Source of the DNA: Rossellomorea marisflavi
GTDB lineage: Bacteria; Bacillota; Bacilli; Bacillales; Bacillaceae_B
DNA length: 64,000 nucleotides
Assembly (NCBI GenBank): GCA_003667865.1
Contig: CP033051.1
Location: 259,501 to 323,500, forward strand
Direction of reading: 5' to 3'
Shown here: positions 46,231-56,902 of the stretch, piece after piece
Numbering within the stretch: position 1 is the stretch's first letter
Layout: each line of letters opens with the position of its first letter
Notes under the pieces: model-generated
Told to the model about the DNA's origin: nothing
Databases searched by the model: none
What the model saw: only the letters and a program-made list of their open reading frames with translations
Made by a program: the position numbers and the translations under genes

Positions 46231-46614
46231 TTATCCTTCTTTAATCATGTCTTCGTATTGTTCAGCAGACATTAGGTTGTCTACTTCACTTGCATCTGAA
46301 GGTTCTACAATGATCATCCATGCTTTTTCGTATGGAGATTCATTTACAAACTCAGGGTTATCTGTTAATTCTTCGTTGATTTCAACGACTTTACCAGAGA
46401 TCGGTGCGTATAATTCAGAAACTGTTTTAACAGATTCTACGCTACCAAATGGCTCGTCCGCTTTTAGTTCGTCGCCAACCTCAGGAAGCTCAACAAACAC
46501 GATATCTCCTAATTCTGATTGTGCAAAATGTGTAATTCCAATACGAACTTGTTCCCCTTCTACTTTTACCCACTCATGCTCTTCTGAGTAACGTAGTTCT
46601 TTCGGTGTACTCAT
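46231..46614 (-). CDS. gcvH: Glycine cleavage system H protein
   Basis: A 127-aa lipoyl-carrier protein of the usual length. The lipoylated lysine lies in [13 protein letters not shown] (about residue 63). In Bacilli GcvH carries the methylamine group of glycine and is also the octanoyl/lipoyl relay for other enzymes, which links it to lipA in this window. The start is ATG at 46614 after GGAGGGAT. Confidence 0.96.
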   Translation of the reverse strand: MSTPKELRYSEEHEWVKVEGEQVRIGITHFAQSELGDIVFVELPEVGDELKADEPFGSVESVKTVSELYAPISGKVVEINEELTDNPEFVNESPYEKAWMIIVEPSDASEVDNLMSAEQYEDMIKEG

Positions 46615-46728
46615 TTCTATCCCTCCAGTTGCTAGTATCAAATTAATATTGACATAGTTAATGGAAAAAAAGCAAGAAAATCTAGACGAATTTACCTGAT
46701 TTTTCCCTCTCTATCTCGTTATTACAAA

Positions 46729-47085
46729 CTACTTCCAGTTTTGTTCAAACTCTTCCTCTTTAAACCCAACGGTAACCTGTTCTCCATTTGTCGTAAGAGG
46801 TCGTTTTATCAGCATTCCATCTGAAGCTAATATGCCTAGTAGTTCTTCTTCAGAAGCTGTATTAACCTTATCCTTTAAGCCAAGCTCTCGATATTTTTTA
46901 CCGCTTGTATTAAAAAATTTCTTTAACGGTAAGCCACTGTTCTTATATATAGTCGCTAATTCCTCCTTCGTAGGAGGTTGTTCAACGATATGTACTTCAG
47001 TAAAAGCTACGCTCTGATCTTCGAGCCACTTTTTTGCTTTACGACATGTACCACACTTAGGATAAGAATAAAATGTTAATCCCAT
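46729..47085 (-). CDS. yusI: YusI, Spx/ArsC family protein
   Basis: A 118-aa thioredoxin-fold protein of the Spx/MgsR/ArsC group with CGTCRKAKKWLE at residues 11-22. It lacks the ArsC resolving-cysteine context, so regulator or reductase roles are both possible. The position between gcvH and fadE matches B. subtilis yusI. Confidence 0.9.
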   Translation of the reverse strand: MGLTFYSYPKCGTCRKAKKWLEDQSVAFTEVHIVEQPPTKEELATIYKNSGLPLKKFFNTSGKKYRELGLKDKVNTASEEELLGILASDGMLIKRPLTTNGEQVTVGFKEEEFEQNWK

Positions 47086-47332
47086 TGTAAAACACCACCT
47101 TTCCTTTATAATATGTCCAATCTTCTATTTCGACAACCTTTTCTCTATTCCTGCTAATCACTCTATTCGATTTCTGTCTTTATTACTTTCTTTAACAAAA
47201 CACGTATCAACATCTTTATTTAGTTTTTCATTCTCTTAGACCTAGCAGGCTCAATGATCACTGTATTCGATGTTATCTTGTCTATATTAGAAAGTTAACC
47301 AGTTAGTAATCGTTAAGTACGTCATAATGGAA

Positions 47333-47373
47333 GAAGGGACGGACCTCGAAATTTAACAAGGTCCGTCCCTCTC
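47333..47373 (-). terminator. Terminator of the fad operon (GGGACGGACC family)
   Basis: AGGGACGGACCT (47335-47346) and AGGTCCGTCCCT (47359-47370) form a perfect 12-bp stem. Confidence 0.88.
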
Positions 47374-47380
47374 TAAGTTA

Positions 47381-49165
47381 TTATAGTACGTAGCGCTCTG
47401 CTTCAATTAGTTTTTCTGAAGCTTCACGTTTTAGTGCAATCACGTTAACTGGTGTGTGGCGAGTGAATTTACGTAGAGCAGATAGCATCATACGTAATGA
47501 GTCACCTTGTTCTGCTGCAACAAGTGTTTCTTTTGCATGCCCTTCGATTTCATTGAACGCTTCTTGACAGAAGATTTGTGTATAAAGAAGTTTTTGCTTC
47601 GCTTTTTCTACACCGTCTTTTGCGATTGCTTTCTCCGTTCTAAGAACGATTGACTCCATTGAATATGCGTGTGATACGATGTCAGCAATATTTGATAGGA
47701 TTTCTTGTTCCTTCTCTAATGCTTTACCATATTTTTGAGCTGCTAATCCAGCGATTAGAAGACCAATTTTCTTAGCATTTTTCACTAAATATTTTTCTTG
47801 TGCTAATGGCTCATCTCCAACTTCTTCAGGCATAAGCATCATTAATTCTTCTTGAAGTGCTTGTGCTTTTTGGAATAATGGAAGTTCGCCTTTCATTGCT
47901 TTACGGATATATGTTCCAGGAACTAATAGACGGTTGATTTCGTTTGTTCCTTCAAAGATACGGTTGATACGTGAATCACGGTACGCTCTTTCAATATCAT
48001 ACTCTTGCATGAATCCATATCCACCGTGGATTTGAACACCTTCATCTACTACATAATCTAATACTTCTGATGGGAAGAACTTGTTTAGTGAACACTCAAT
48101 TGCATACTCAGCAATTGAATCTGCTACCGCTTTACCGTTTTTAATTTCTTCATCTGTTAATTGGCTCATACGATCTTCGAATAACCCAACTGTACGATAT
48201 ACAGACGTTTCAGCAGCATAAATCTTAGAAGCCATTGTAGCGAATTTTTCCTTTGTTAGGTTAAATTGCGCGATTGGCGTATTGAATTGCTTACGTTGGT
48301 TTGCATATTTTACAGCGATTTCAAATGCACTCTTACTTCCACCTACTGCTCCTACTCCTAACTTATAACGACCGATGTTAAGAATATTGAAGGCAATTAC
48401 GTGACCTCTTCCAGCTTCACCAAGAAGATTTTCAACAGGTACTTCAACATCTTCTAGAATTAGAGTACGAGTTGATGAGCTCTTAATACCCATTTTCTTT
48501 TCTTCTGGTCCTACTGAAACGCCAGAGAATTCTCTTTCAACGATGAATGCAGTGAAGTGCTCACCATCGATTTTAGCGTACACTACGAATACATCAGCAA
48601 AGCCTGCATTTGTAATCCATTGCTTTTCACCGTTTAATACGTAGTGTGTTCCTGCTTCATTAAGCTTTGCCGTTGTTTTTGCTCCAAGTGCATCTGATCC
48701 TGAACCTGGCTCAGTCAAAGCGTATGCAGCGATTAACTCACCTGTAGCTAGTGAAGGAAGGTACTTTTGCTTTTGCTCTTCATTACCGAATAATACGATT
48801 GGAAGAGACCCAATCCCTACGTGTGCACCGTGTGTGATTCCGAATCCACCAGATAGTGCCATTTTTTCTGTGATTAGAGCCGAGCTGATTTTATCAAGAC
48901 CAAATCCACCGTACTCTTCTGGAACGTCTGCTCCTAATAATCCAAGCTCACCAGCTGTTTTTAAAAGTTTAACCGAGCGATCAAACTCATGGTTTTCTAA
49001 GTGTTCAACTTGTGGAAGTACTTCTTTCGTAACATAATCTTCTGTCGTTTTTGCAATCATTTTATGCTCATCAGTAAGATCCTCAAGTGTAAACATTTGA
49101 TCATATGCAACGTCTTCAATTAAAAAGCTTCCGCCTTTAACTAACTTCTTTGTTTCGTTTGCCAT
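47381..49165 (-). CDS. fadE: FadE, acyl-CoA dehydrogenase
   Basis: A 594-aa flavoprotein that makes the trans-2 double bond in acyl-CoA. The N-terminal two thirds are a standard ACAD with [11 protein letters not shown] near 155, WITNAG near 188 and [10 protein letters not shown] (catalytic Glu) near 411. The C-terminal extension of about 180 aa is typical of the large ACADs. Third gene of the fadN-fadA-fadE operon. Confidence 0.95.
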   Translation of the reverse strand: MANETKKLVKGGSFLIEDVAYDQMFTLEDLTDEHKMIAKTTEDYVTKEVLPQVEHLENHEFDRSVKLLKTAGELGLLGADVPEEYGGFGLDKISSALITEKMALSGGFGITHGAHVGIGSLPIVLFGNEEQKQKYLPSLATGELIAAYALTEPGSGSDALGAKTTAKLNEAGTHYVLNGEKQWITNAGFADVFVVYAKIDGEHFTAFIVEREFSGVSVGPEEKKMGIKSSSTRTLILEDVEVPVENLLGEAGRGHVIAFNILNIGRYKLGVGAVGGSKSAFEIAVKYANQRKQFNTPIAQFNLTKEKFATMASKIYAAETSVYRTVGLFEDRMSQLTDEEIKNGKAVADSIAEYAIECSLNKFFPSEVLDYVVDEGVQIHGGYGFMQEYDIERAYRDSRINRIFEGTNEINRLLVPGTYIRKAMKGELPLFQKAQALQEELMMLMPEEVGDEPLAQEKYLVKNAKKIGLLIAGLAAQKYGKALEKEQEILSNIADIVSHAYSMESIVLRTEKAIAKDGVEKAKQKLLYTQIFCQEAFNEIEGHAKETLVAAEQGDSLRMMLSALRKFTRHTPVNVIALKREASEKLIEAERYVL

Positions 49166-49213
49166 TTGGTATTCCTCCTTAAAAATCGTTGTTATTTAAC
49201 TTAACATGGTTAA

Positions 49214-49406
49214 TGCACAGGGGGTCTGTCCCTGAACAGGGACTGACACCCTAAAAGTGACATTGAACTCTTTATTAAAAAGTAATGTGCTTGCACGATG
49301 GGGTGTCAGGCCTCTTGAGTGGTCGTTAAACCAAGTCTAGTGTAAGAAAATAATGAGACTTCTAATCTCGTAAATTTTCTACACACGATGCCAGACCCCC
49401 TGTGCA
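49214..49406. repeat. Long-range nested inverted repeat between fadA and fadE
   Basis: TGCACAGGGGGTCTG (49214-49228) and its exact complement (49392-49406) bracket the spacer. Inside, GTCCCTG-AA-CAGGGAC is a tight hairpin and TGACACCC (49244) pairs with GGGTGTCA (49301). Confidence 0.85.
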
Positions 49407-49434
49407 ATTACTTTGATTGTAATGGGGTTAAAGG

Positions 49435-50613
49435 TTAGCCGATTAGTTCGAATACTCCAGCTGCTCCCATTCCGCCACCAATACACATTGTGACGACACC
49501 GAATTGTTGGTTTCTGCGCTTCATTTCATGGATTAGTGAAAGAGTTAGCTTGGCACCGGTACACCCTAGTGGATGACCTAGTGCGATTGCCCCACCATTC
49601 ACATTTACAATGTCTTCGTTTAAGCCTAAGTGGCGAATAACTTGAAGAGATTGTGAAGCAAATGCTTCGTTTAGCTCAAATAGACCGATATCTGATAGCT
49701 CTAAACCTGCTAGCTTAAGAGCTTTTGGAATCGCTTCAACAGGGCCGATTCCCATTACTTCTGGTGGAACTCCTGCTACTGCAAACGATCTGAATTTTAC
49801 AAGAGGCTGTAATCCTAGACCTTCTGCTTTTTCACGGTCCATGACCATTACAGCTGCTGCACCGTCACTTGTTTGTGAAGAGTTACCCGCTGTAACAGAT
49901 CCTTTAATATTAAATGCTGGACGTAGCTTTGAAAGAATGTCTATAGTTGTTCCTTCACGTACACCCTCGTCCTTAGAGAACGTAACATTTCTTTCAACAA
50001 GCTTATTGTTTTGGTCAACCGAACGAAGTGTAACATCAACTGGTACAATCTCATCGTCAAACTTGCCTTCAGCAATCGCTTTTGCTGCTCTTTGATGACT
50101 GCGTACTGCAAATTCATCTTGATCCTGACGTGATACACCATATTTTCTGGCTACTTCTTCAGCTGTGTGGCCCATGCCCATATAATATTCAGGTGCATTT
50201 TCAGCAAGCTGAACATTAGGTCGTACAACGTGACCCATCATTGGAACTAAACTCATGGACTCAGCTCCACCAGCAATTGCTGTATCTGAATGGCCTAGCA
50301 TAATTTTTTCAGCTGCATACGCAATGGTTTGAAGTCCTGAAGAGCAATAACGGTTAATGGTTACTGCTGGTACCGTATGTGGTAACCCTGCTAATGCTCC
50401 AATATTTCGAGCCATGTTTAGTCCTTGCTCTGCTTCTGGCATTGCACAACCGATAATTAAGTCGTCAATATTGCCATCATAGTTTCCTGCACGCTTTAAC
50501 GTCTCTTTCACAACAAGTGCTCCGAGATCATCGGGACGTACATTGGCTAATGTTCCTTTTTTTGCTTTTCCTACCGGTGTTCTGGCACCAGCAACTATAA
50601 CTGCTTCTCGCAT
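49435..50613 (-). CDS. fadA: FadA, acetyl-CoA C-acyltransferase (thiolase)
   Basis: A 392-aa thiolase. The nucleophilic cysteine is in NRYCSSGLQ (about residue 91), the catalytic histidine in [10 protein letters not shown] and the C-terminal cysteine in MCIGGGMG. It cleaves 3-ketoacyl-CoA in beta-oxidation. It lies 31 nt after fadN. Confidence 0.96.
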   Translation of the reverse strand: MREAVIVAGARTPVGKAKKGTLANVRPDDLGALVVKETLKRAGNYDGNIDDLIIGCAMPEAEQGLNMARNIGALAGLPHTVPAVTINRYCSSGLQTIAYAAEKIMLGHSDTAIAGGAESMSLVPMMGHVVRPNVQLAENAPEYYMGMGHTAEEVARKYGVSRQDQDEFAVRSHQRAAKAIAEGKFDDEIVPVDVTLRSVDQNNKLVERNVTFSKDEGVREGTTIDILSKLRPAFNIKGSVTAGNSSQTSDGAAAVMVMDREKAEGLGLQPLVKFRSFAVAGVPPEVMGIGPVEAIPKALKLAGLELSDIGLFELNEAFASQSLQVIRHLGLNEDIVNVNGGAIALGHPLGCTGAKLTLSLIHEMKRRNQQFGVVTMCIGGGMGAAGVFELIG

Positions 50614-50644
50614 GATGGTCCCCCTCTTTATACGAAATTTTATA

Positions 50645-53029
50645 TTAGTTACGTAAAGGCTTTCCTTTTACAAGCATGTGTTGCATTCTTTGCTGTGATT
50701 TAGGATGGCTTACTAATTGGATAAATGCTTGGCGCTCTAGGTCTAATAAGTACTGCTCATCTACCTCTGTACCAAATGGAACCTTACCACCCGCAATAAC
50801 AAAGGCTAATTTCTTCGCAATTTCAAGATCGTGCTCAGAGATATATCCTGAAGCGACCATCGATTGAGCACCTAGCAATAAAGCAGCATAGCCTGTTTCA
50901 CCGACTACAGGAACTTTTCTACGAACGGGTGCTTTATATCCTTTTTCATGAAGAGATAATACTGCTTGCTTTGCATCAAATAATTGGTGGTCACTGTTTA
51001 CACTGATACCATCAGCCTGATTTAAGAAATTATTATCTCTTGCTTCGTGTCCAGAAGTTGATACCTTTGCCATAGCAATGGATTCAAACACTTTGTTTGC
51101 AACATTTTGGAGATCAAATTGGACACCATTTGGAAGGTTTTCAAGATGCTTAATATAAAGCTCTTTGTTTCCGCCTCCACCTGGAATTAAGCCTACACCT
51201 ACTTCTACTAATCCCATATACGTTTCCATTGAAGCTTGAATACGCGCTGCAGGTAAGCAGATTTCTGCTCCTCCACCAAGAGACATACCAAATGGAGCTG
51301 CTACTACTGGTTTTGTAGAGTATTTGATGTTCATCATTGCTTGTTGGAATTGACGAACAACCATATCAAGTTCAAAGACGTTATCATCTTGTGCTTCCAT
51401 TAAGATCATCGCAAGGTTTGCACCAACACAGAAGTTTTTGCCTTGATTCCCAATGACAAGACCCTTGTAATTTCGCTCAACTTCTTCAACCGCAAAGTTG
51501 ATCATTTGTGTCACATCAAGACCAATTGAGTTGTTCGGTGAATGGAATTCAAGTAATGCAACATCGTCCCCGATATCAATTAAGCTTGCACCTGCATTTT
51601 TCTTAATAAGCTTTCCTTGCTTTTTCAATAATTTTAAATCAATGACTTTCGGGTTACGTTCAATCGGTTGGTAGTCTCCATTATGGAAGAAGAATAGCTC
51701 TCCTTCTACTTCTTTATAAAAACTTGTATGTCCAGCTGCTAGCATGTCTTCGATCCAGCTTGGCACTGTTAAGCCTTCTTCTTTCATTTTTGCTACTGAT
51801 TTTTCTACACCGATGGCATCCCATGTTTCAAATGGACCTGTTTCCCAACCAAAGCCCCACTTCATCGCACGGTCAATGGATACGATGTCATCAGCAATTT
51901 CTCTAAGAAGGTCTGCAGAGTATACAAATACTGGAGCCATGATATTCCATAGTAGTGAACCAGCACGATCGTCTGCGTAAACTAACGATTTTAGTTTATT
52001 AGATAGACCCTTTTCTTGTTTACTTAATTCTGTAGCTGTTGTTTTTAGCTTCTTACGTGGTTCGTATTCTAATGTTTCAGTATTTAGCTCAAGGATTTCT
52101 TTTCCTTGTTTTAAGAAGAAGCCTTGGCCACTTTTGCTTCCTAGCCAGCCGTTATCCAGCATCTTTCTCATAAATGGTGGAATATCGAATACTTCTTTTT
52201 CTGCTCCATCTACTTGGTCGTATACATTTTTAGCAACATGTGCAAATGTATCAAGTCCAACAACATCTAATGTACGGAATGTAGCACTCTTTGGTCTTCC
52301 GATGTTAGGACCTGTAATCGAGTCAACTTCCCCGACACTATAGCCGCCCTTAAGCATTTCTTTTACCGTTACTAACAGTCCGTACGTTCCGATACGGTTT
52401 GCAATGAAGTTTGGTGTATCCTTTGCAAGAACCACACCTTTTCCTAGTACATCTTCACCAAATGATTTCATAAATGAAAGAACGTCTGGATCTGTGTGCT
52501 GTGTTGGAATCACTTCAAGTAATTTTAAGTAGCGTGGTGGATTAAAGAAGTGTGTGCCAAGGAAGTTCTTTTGGAAGTCCTCTGAACGACCTTCAGCCAT
52601 TGCTTCAATTGATATACCAGAAGTGTTCGAGCTAATAATGCTTCCTTCTTTACGGTATTGATCAACTTGTGTGTATACTTTTTTCTTAATATCTAAATTT
52701 TCAACAACGACTTCGATCACCCAATCACAATCTGCAATCTTGGAGAAGTCATCTTCAAAGTTTCCTGCTGTTATAAGAGATAAATTTTTCTTTGATGTTA
52801 ATGGAGCTGGTTTTTGTTTAAGTAGCTTTTTTAAAGCGTTTTCACTTAAGCGATTACGAACAGCCTTACTTTCTAAAGTAAGCCCTTTAGCTTCCTCTTC
52901 TTTGGATAATTCTCTAGGCACGATATCTAATAGCATTGTTGGTATTCCAATGTTTGCTAGATGTGCAGCGATGCCAGATCCCATTACTCCAGAACCTAAT
53001 ACTGCTGCTTTTTGAATTCTGCGAACCAA
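50645..53029 (-). CDS. fadN: FadN, 3-hydroxyacyl-CoA dehydrogenase / enoyl-CoA hydratase
   Basis: A 794-aa bifunctional enzyme. It begins with the NAD-binding [14 protein letters not shown], has the HAD C-terminal domain in the middle, and ends with a crotonase domain ([15 protein letters not shown] then [10 protein letters not shown]). The TTG at 53029, 8 nt after GGGGG, gives the family N-terminus; a longer frame adds residues upstream of that site. Its promoter region has a FadR box. Confidence 0.94.
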   Translation of the reverse strand: MVRRIQKAAVLGSGVMGSGIAAHLANIGIPTMLLDIVPRELSKEEEAKGLTLESKAVRNRLSENALKKLLKQKPAPLTSKKNLSLITAGNFEDDFSKIADCDWVIEVVVENLDIKKKVYTQVDQYRKEGSIISSNTSGISIEAMAEGRSEDFQKNFLGTHFFNPPRYLKLLEVIPTQHTDPDVLSFMKSFGEDVLGKGVVLAKDTPNFIANRIGTYGLLVTVKEMLKGGYSVGEVDSITGPNIGRPKSATFRTLDVVGLDTFAHVAKNVYDQVDGAEKEVFDIPPFMRKMLDNGWLGSKSGQGFFLKQGKEILELNTETLEYEPRKKLKTTATELSKQEKGLSNKLKSLVYADDRAGSLLWNIMAPVFVYSADLLREIADDIVSIDRAMKWGFGWETGPFETWDAIGVEKSVAKMKEEGLTVPSWIEDMLAAGHTSFYKEVEGELFFFHNGDYQPIERNPKVIDLKLLKKQGKLIKKNAGASLIDIGDDVALLEFHSPNNSIGLDVTQMINFAVEEVERNYKGLVIGNQGKNFCVGANLAMILMEAQDDNVFELDMVVRQFQQAMMNIKYSTKPVVAAPFGMSLGGGAEICLPAARIQASMETYMGLVEVGVGLIPGGGGNKELYIKHLENLPNGVQFDLQNVANKVFESIAMAKVSTSGHEARDNNFLNQADGISVNSDHQLFDAKQAVLSLHEKGYKAPVRRKVPVVGETGYAALLLGAQSMVASGYISEHDLEIAKKLAFVIAGGKVPFGTEVDEQYLLDLERQAFIQLVSHPKSQQRMQHMLVKGKPLRN

Positions 53030-53054
53030 TGTAATTTCCCCCTTTAACACCTTT

Positions 53055-53072
53055 TGAATGAATACTCATTCA
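53055..53072. promoter_or_regulatory. FadR operator
   Basis: TGAATGAATACTCATTCA agrees with the Bacillus FadR consensus (TGAATGAnTAnTCATTCA) and lies 26 nt upstream of the fadN start. Long-chain acyl-CoA should release FadR. Confidence 0.88.
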
Positions 53073-53251
53073 TTTTTTCGTGAAAAAAAATACAACGTAA
53101 GTTAATGAATAAGTTTCCTGTTACTATTAATATATAAGATTTTCAAAAATATCGCAATATTTAAAAGTTTAAATTTCAATAAATTTTCTGAATACATCTC
53201 TACTAATATTCTTTTGAGAAACGGAAATAGTATGAATGGAGGTGTTGAAAA

Positions 53252-53386
53252 ATGGCAAAGCGACAAAAAAATCCTTCTAAAGCTGGCGTAAGTGCAGCAA
53301 GTGTTAAAGGAGATGCAGGACCTACGGTTGAGCGCGATGGCGGCGGTAAAGTAAATAGTCAAAACAACCAGTATAAGAAGCAATAA
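53252..53386 (+). CDS. yuzL: YuzL family small protein
   Basis: A 44-aa basic, glycine-rich peptide (KNPSKAGVSAASVKGDAGP) matching the YuzL family, with an excellent GGAGGTG site. Spore-related expression is suspected from composition only. Located between fadN and fadM, as in B. subtilis. Confidence 0.85.
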   Translation: MAKRQKNPSKAGVSAASVKGDAGPTVERDGGGKVNSQNNQYKKQ

Positions 53387-53441
53387 CTTTTTCTTTTCTC
53401 ATGTACTTTCAGCTGTTTTGAGGTGTAAATTGTAAAATTGA

Positions 53442-53479
53442 GCAAAAAGGGCTTACGTTTTGACGTTTGCCCTTTTTAC
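53442..53479 (+). terminator. Terminator of yuzL
   Basis: AAAGGGC, inner ACGT/ACGT stem, GCCCTTTTTA. Confidence 0.85.
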
Positions 53480-53603
53480 TTCATCTGTACATTGTTAAGG
53501 GCAAATAGTTACTTGTACAATTTAGTACCGCTAACAACTTTTTTAATTGATAAGCCTATCTTATATTGTTTTGATTGTTGGGGAAGCGAGTGTGATTTAA
53601 TGT

Positions 53604-53781
53604 GGACATTTATTCCCTTATTTCAGGAAAAAGCACTGATTATTAGGTTCTTACGGACATCTGTTCCTCTATTATTCCAATATCACCAGGTTTTCTTGAG
53701 TTTTCAAGTAAATAGCGTACTAAAATGTCCGGTTGGTGCTAGAAAAAAGTGATATCCAAGAAAATAACGGAATAAATGTCC
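53604..53781. repeat. GGACATTTATTCC F-F-R-R repeat unit, partly degraded
   Basis: GGACATTTATTCC (53604), GGACATCTGTTCC, a damaged reverse copy ending AAATGTCC, and GGAATAAATGTCC (53769-53781). The remaining gap up to 53987 holds no gene I can support. Confidence 0.85.
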
Positions 53782-53987
53782 GCCGCCGCATAATACTTCT
53801 TTGGAACCTAGAGCTCATCTTCACGACCCACGCTAAAAGCTATGTGCAGTTTCTTCTACTCCTTTGTATGTAATCTATCACCCTCTAGCAACTACTATCC
53901 AATCCTGATCACTACGCTATCACCCTACCCCACTACAACCAAAAGCCCCCTACCACAAGGATAGAGAGCTTACAAACTATATATCTA

Positions 53988-54905
53988 TTATTTCTTCACA
54001 ATACCTTTGAGTACGAACGCTACGTTTGCAGGACGTTCAGCTAAGCGACGCATGAAATAACCGTACCAATCTGTACCGTATGGAACATAGACGCGCATTT
54101 TGTAGCCTTCTTTTACGAGCTCATGCTGACGTTCAACACGGATACCATATAGCATTTGGAATTCAAACTGATCTCTAGGAATATTGTATTCTTCTACTAT
54201 TTGTTTTGTATATTCAATCATTGCATCATCATGAGTTGCTACAGCAGTGTAGTTTCCGTTTAATAGATGCATTTTAATAATTTTTTTGAAATTTTCATCC
54301 ACATCTTTTTTTTCAGGGAATGCTACTTTTGGTGATTCCTTGTAAGCACCTTTTACAAGTCGAAGGTTTGGAGAATATTCGTTTAATTCCTCCATATCCT
54401 GCACTGTACGATATAGGTAGGCCTGAATAACCGTACCAATATTATCATATTCTGATTTTAGCTTTTTAAAGATGTCGATTGTTTTTCCACAACGTGAATA
54501 ATCTTCCATATCAATTGTAACAAACACATCATGCTCTTTCGCTGCCTCTAGAATCATTCTCATGTTTTTCATAACAACTTCTTCTGAGATATCTAGACCC
54601 ATAGAGGTCATTTTTAAAGAAAGTTGTGAACGTAGTTTCTCACGTCCAATGGCTTTAACAGCTTCTACACACTCGTTAGCCATTTCATTTGCTTCCTTTT
54701 CATTGTCAACAAATTCTCCTAGATAGTCGATTGTTACAACAAGGTTTTGATCATTTAATTCACGAATAACATTAGTAGCCATCTTAATGGAATCACCAGC
54801 AACAAAACGTGCTGCACCAAAGCGTAAACCGTACTTTTTCGCTAATTTCGTCAATGATCTATTTTTAGACAGGAATAAAAAGAAATTACGCATAACTTGC
54901 TCCAT
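53988..54905 (-). CDS. fadM: Proline dehydrogenase FadM
   Basis: A 305-aa FAD-dependent proline dehydrogenase (TIM barrel), oxidising proline to pyrroline-5-carboxylate. The signature YFMRRLAERP is at the C-terminus and RLVKGAYKE near 200. Length and place match B. subtilis FadM (YusM). The start is ATG at 54905 after AAGGGGG; the longer frame lacks a ribosome binding site. A cre-like dyad overlaps its promoter. Confidence 0.93.
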   Translation of the reverse strand: MEQVMRNFFLFLSKNRSLTKLAKKYGLRFGAARFVAGDSIKMATNVIRELNDQNLVVTIDYLGEFVDNEKEANEMANECVEAVKAIGREKLRSQLSLKMTSMGLDISEEVVMKNMRMILEAAKEHDVFVTIDMEDYSRCGKTIDIFKKLKSEYDNIGTVIQAYLYRTVQDMEELNEYSPNLRLVKGAYKESPKVAFPEKKDVDENFKKIIKMHLLNGNYTAVATHDDAMIEYTKQIVEEYNIPRDQFEFQMLYGIRVERQHELVKEGYKMRVYVPYGTDWYGYFMRRLAERPANVAFVLKGIVKK

Positions 54906-54941
54906 GTAGCTTACCCCCTTAATGAAAATATAGTATATCCT

Positions 54942-54957
54942 ATGAAAACGTTTTCTT
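54942..54957. promoter_or_regulatory. Candidate CcpA site (cre) upstream of fadM
   Basis: ATGAAAACGTTTTCTT contains the perfect dyad GAAAACGTTTTC and fits the cre consensus except for the final A. It lies 37 nt before the start and just upstream of a TATACT -10 candidate (minus strand), so carbon catabolite repression is expected. Confidence 0.6.
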
Positions 54958-55138
54958 CTTTGATATAAAAGAAATAAATCCATCTTCAACCGGATATATT
55001 TTATCACCATTTAACCCTTTTGGATATAGTTCTGAAAAATATTTAGTAGAATTTTATCGATAATTGTCAATAAATGCATAAACCCTCTCGTTACTGCCAA
55101 ACTAACAGTGGAATCGTACGTAAAAAGGAGGAAATATT

Positions 55139-55420
55139 ATGCAACAACAGCAAAACCAAAATCAACAACAGAATCAACAAAGTCAACAACAAACATATGC
55201 AGAACCGCCTCAAATGATCACCACAAAAGATTCCCTATACTTAAATGATATGCTCGCATGGAACCTAAACGTGATGAAAAAAGCTCATGCTGCTTCACAG
55301 CAATGTCAAGATCCAGAAGTTAAGGCTGAGCTTGATAAATGTGGACAAATGCATCAGCGTCATTATCAAAAGCTTTTAACTCATTTAAATACAAATACAT
55401 CCAACCAAACGATGATGTAG
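55139..55420 (+). CDS. yusN: Spore coat protein, coat-F domain (YusN-like)
   Basis: A 93-aa protein with a Q/N-rich N-terminus (residues 1-22) followed by a coat-F type four-helix segment starting at TTKDSLYLNDMLAWNL. Expected in the spore coat. An AAGGAGG site precedes the ATG. It lies 14 nt before a second coat-F gene; the two likely form an operon and derive from a duplication. Confidence 0.85.
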   Translation: MQQQQNQNQQQNQQSQQQTYAEPPQMITTKDSLYLNDMLAWNLNVMKKAHAASQQCQDPEVKAELDKCGQMHQRHYQKLLTHLNTNTSNQTMM

Positions 55421-55434
55421 AAAGGAGTACGACT

Positions 55435-55806
55435 ATGCAACAAAATCAGCAACAAGGTCAACAAACTCAGCAGCAAACCATACAAAATCCACAAACACAA
55501 GTTCCTGAAACACCGCAAATGAACGACCGTGATATGATGACAGATCTATTAAGCACTGAAAAATATTTAACAGCTTCTTACTGTACGTTCTTAAACGAGG
55601 CAAGTCATCAAGCATTGTATCAGGATACTCTTACGATTTTTAACGAGACTCAAAATGCTCAACGTGATCTTTATAACGTAATGTTCCGTAAAGGCTGGTA
55701 TAAGCTTGAGGCAGCAGATCAGCAAAAGCTACAACAGTCTTATCAGCAGCATCAACAATATGCTTCACAGTTCCCTTATGGTACAAACCAAGGACAGATT
55801 CAGTAA
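55435..55806 (+). CDS. Spore coat protein, coat-F domain
   Basis: A 123-aa protein with a Q-rich N-terminus and a coat-F domain (MNDRDMMTDLLSTEKYLTAS to KGWYKLEAADQQKLQQ). The start is ATG at 55435 after AAAGGAG; the longer frame overlaps the preceding gene without a ribosome binding site. Confidence 0.87.
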   Translation: MQQNQQQGQQTQQQTIQNPQTQVPETPQMNDRDMMTDLLSTEKYLTASYCTFLNEASHQALYQDTLTIFNETQNAQRDLYNVMFRKGWYKLEAADQQKLQQSYQQHQQYASQFPYGTNQGQIQ

Positions 55807-55822
55807 CAGTAAAGACTTGTAC

Positions 55823-55868
55823 AAAAAAAGACTGAAATGGTATGATTCGTACCTTTCAGTCTTTTATT
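55823..55868. terminator. Bidirectional terminator between the coat genes and yusU
   Basis: AAAGACTGAAATGGTA, loop, TACCTTTCAGTCTTTT with A/T runs on both sides. Confidence 0.9.
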
Positions 55869-56115
55869 TGTTGTTTCTATTCCCTCTATGTTCCTCGTTC
55901 AAACGTTTTATCTCTTCGATGATTTCTTTCATCTCGGCTTTAGCCTGTGGATATTGTGCGTTCCAATGCTTTGCCAATGGTGGCATTTGCTTTGCTATAA
56001 ACGAATATAGAGCATATTGTGTTACTTTCTCTTTTAACTCAGGCGTAGCATCTCCTACTAATAGCTCAGTATATTTATCAACTAATGCATCAAATTGCAA
56101 CTGAAATTCACTCAT
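55864..56115 (-). CDS. yusU: YusU, DUF2573 family protein
   Basis: An 83-aa helical, hydrophilic protein matching DUF2573/YusU (FQLQFDALVDKYTELLVG). It is the last gene of the siderophore cluster, as yusU lies next to yusV in B. subtilis. Function unknown. Confidence 0.85.
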   Translation of the reverse strand: MSEFQLQFDALVDKYTELLVGDATPELKEKVTQYALYSFIAKQMPPLAKHWNAQYPQAKAEMKEIIEEIKRLNEEHRGNRNNK

Positions 56116-56131
56116 ACACTTCCCTCCTTAT

Positions 56132-56902
56132 TTAGGAGATTCCCTCTTGCTTTCGAATTTTACATGTTGGTGGGCAGGTTTTACAGCGTACCTTTTCCTT
56201 ATTTTCAAGTTTATATGAAAAACAACATGTTTTTCTCACTCGAATCTCCTCTTCTCTACCAATTACTTGTACCTTATCGGTATAGTAACGAGCCAAAGGA
56301 TTATGATGATAAGAATAAAATGCATGGTTCTCTTCAGCTAGTAGAAGCTTAAAATCATGTTGAACAGACTCTTTTGAGTGAGCTTCTTCAACCATCGCCT
56401 CATTTTCATAGAGCCAGTAAATATATACTGCTATGTTCTCCCACATAATCAGATCTGAAAGCTTTGTCGCTCTATTGACCGATTGAATCATGTCATGAAT
56501 ATGATGAAATAATTGATCAATATATTCTTGCTTATCTTGATCCGATTGAATGTCTACTAACGTAAAGTCTTGTAACTGAAAATGAGGTAGCCAAAGACTA
56601 TTTTCAATATTTTCGACGAGCCGAACATTACTAGGTGACACATCTATCTTTTTATTTAAGAATGACATACAATACAAGCCTAGTACGGCCAGGAATGCAT
56701 ATCGTTTGGTAAAAATAGATCCATTTACTTTTAAATCTTGTGAGCCTATGACAGGGCCATTTTTCTCTAAGTACTTCGTCATACTAGCTTCATCAAGAAG
56801 TTCCTGCGCCAAAACACTCGTTGCCCCTACACGATTTTCTTCAATTAGCCGAAATCGTTTTAATCGTTCAAGAGTTACAGCTGCTATAGACGTCTTGGTC
56901 AA
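56132..56902 (-). CDS. FhuF-like siderophore-iron reductase
   Basis: A 256-aa protein ending in the FhuF-type [2Fe-2S] motif, [19 protein letters not shown] (CC-x10-CxxC), after an IucA/IucC-C-terminal-like helical body. It should reduce ferric siderophore in the cytosol to release iron. The start ATG overlaps the stop of the ATPase gene (ATGA), a sign of translational coupling. Confidence 0.85.
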   Translation of the reverse strand: MTKTSIAAVTLERLKRFRLIEENRVGATSVLAQELLDEASMTKYLEKNGPVIGSQDLKVNGSIFTKRYAFLAVLGLYCMSFLNKKIDVSPSNVRLVENIENSLWLPHFQLQDFTLVDIQSDQDKQEYIDQLFHHIHDMIQSVNRATKLSDLIMWENIAVYIYWLYENEAMVEEAHSKESVQHDFKLLLAEENHAFYSYHHNPLARYYTDKVQVIGREEEIRVRKTCCFSYKLENKEKVRCKTCPPTCKIRKQEGIS

